Shown here: piece after piece, positions 6,310 to 6,449 of the stretch
Layout: the number at the start of each line of letters is the position of its first letter
Position numbering within the stretch: the first letter of the stretch is position 1
Assembly (NCBI GenBank): GCA_900759575.1
Contig: CAAEVU010000114.1
Coordinates: 1-6,449, forward strand
Direction of reading: 5' to 3'
DNA: 6,449 nucleotides
Origin: Clostridia bacterium
Lineage (GTDB): Bacteria > Bacillota > Clostridia > Oscillospirales > Acutalibacteraceae
Program-made: the position numbers and the translations under genes
Notes under the pieces: model-generated
Seen by the model: only the letters and a program-made list of their open reading frames with translations
What the model was told of the DNA's origin: nothing
Database searches by the model: none

Positions 6310-6342
6310 TGTAACGAAAGGGAATCAGCCGAGTCTTATAGA
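6310..6342 (+). promoter_or_regulatory. Candidate ECF-sigma-type promoter
   Basis: TGTAAC (6310-6315), a 16-base spacer and AGTC (6332-6335) resemble the ECF-sigma pattern TGAAAC-N16-CGTC/CGTA known from Bacillus SigW, SigM and SigV. The hallmark AAC in the -35 and GTC in the -10 are both kept. The -10 lies in GTCTTATAGAC, which has 4-bp inverted arms. Transcription would start near 6341-6343, about 18-20 bases before the ATG at 6361. Which ECF factor would use it is unknown. Confidence 0.5.
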
Positions 6343-6360
6343 CGGAAGCGGGGTGAGGAG

Positions 6361-6449
6361 ATGGAGGATTTCGAGAAGCGACTCACGGGCCGGCTGGCCG
6401 CCGAGCACCACTACGATCCGACGGACGAGAGCGCCATCTGGATCAATAA
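6361..6449 (+). CDS. N-terminal fragment of an unrecognised protein
   Basis: An open frame begins at ATG 6361 and runs off the window with 29 complete codons: MEDFEKRLTGRLAAEHH, then YDPTDESAIWIN. It is hydrophilic and charged, with no signal peptide or membrane segment so far. The start is supported by a purine-rich GGGGTGAGGAG just upstream (SD core GGTGA at 6352-6356), by lying about 20 bases after an ECF-like promoter, and by being the only reasonable frame there. I do not recognise the family. Because ECF promoters are often autoregulatory, it could belong to an ECF sigma/anti-sigma operon or be a target gene; the visible residues do not decide, and they do not look like a typical ECF sigma N-terminus. 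Confidence 0.5.
   Translation, partial: MEDFEKRLTGRLAAEHHYDPTDESAIWIN

Noticed and set aside
1..6449. CRISPR arrays, insertion sequences, tRNA or rRNA genes, attachment sites
   Set aside because: No regularly spaced repeats, transposase-like proteins, terminal repeats or structured RNA gene sequences were found; the genes are all compact and typical of the chromosome.

Overview
The window looks like chromosomal DNA from a moderately GC-rich Firmicute, most likely a gut Clostridia lineage of the Oscillospiraceae/Ruminococcaceae type. This is an inference from the gene order pst-phoU-phoB-phoR, strong GGAGG- and AGAAAGGA-type ribosome binding sites, GTG starts and the protein sequences. No database search was possible, so genus and species are not claimed.

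Positions 1-5054 (+ strand) hold the distal part of a phosphate-uptake and phosphate-sensing operon. In order these are the end of pstC (permease), pstA (permease), pstB (ATPase), phoU (negative regulator/adaptor), a PhoB/PhoP-type response regulator and a PhoR-type sensor histidine kinase. Intergenic gaps run from a 4-base overlap (pstC/pstA) to 69 bases (pstA/pstB), and I see no convincing intrinsic terminator before the perfect 17-bp hairpin after phoR. Uptake, signalling adaptor and two-component control are therefore probably transcribed together. PstCAB imports phosphate delivered by PstS (upstream, outside the window). PhoU links transporter state to the kinase, and PhoR and PhoB set Pho regulon transcription. 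Two small RNA structures stand out: a hairpin between pstA and pstB, and a hairpin in the phoB leader that may set the SD-to-start distance.

Positions 5135-6176 (- strand) hold a two-gene unit convergent with the pho operon: a YhhN/TMEM86-type membrane protein (putative lysoplasmalogenase) followed 13 bases later by a small VOC/glyoxalase-like protein. A clear TTGCTT-N17-TATAAT promoter precedes the pair, and the shared terminator at 5092-5136 separates it from phoR.

Positions 6177-6360 are a divergent promoter region. On the + strand there is an extended -10 housekeeping-type promoter candidate. Downstream is a good ECF-sigma-like promoter (TGTAAC-N16-AGTC), leading into the first 29 codons of a gene cut by the window end, which I do not recognise.

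Most of the window is conventional. The most interesting parts are the paired promoter candidates before the truncated gene and the two RNA hairpins. I do not see evidence for a new multi-gene system.
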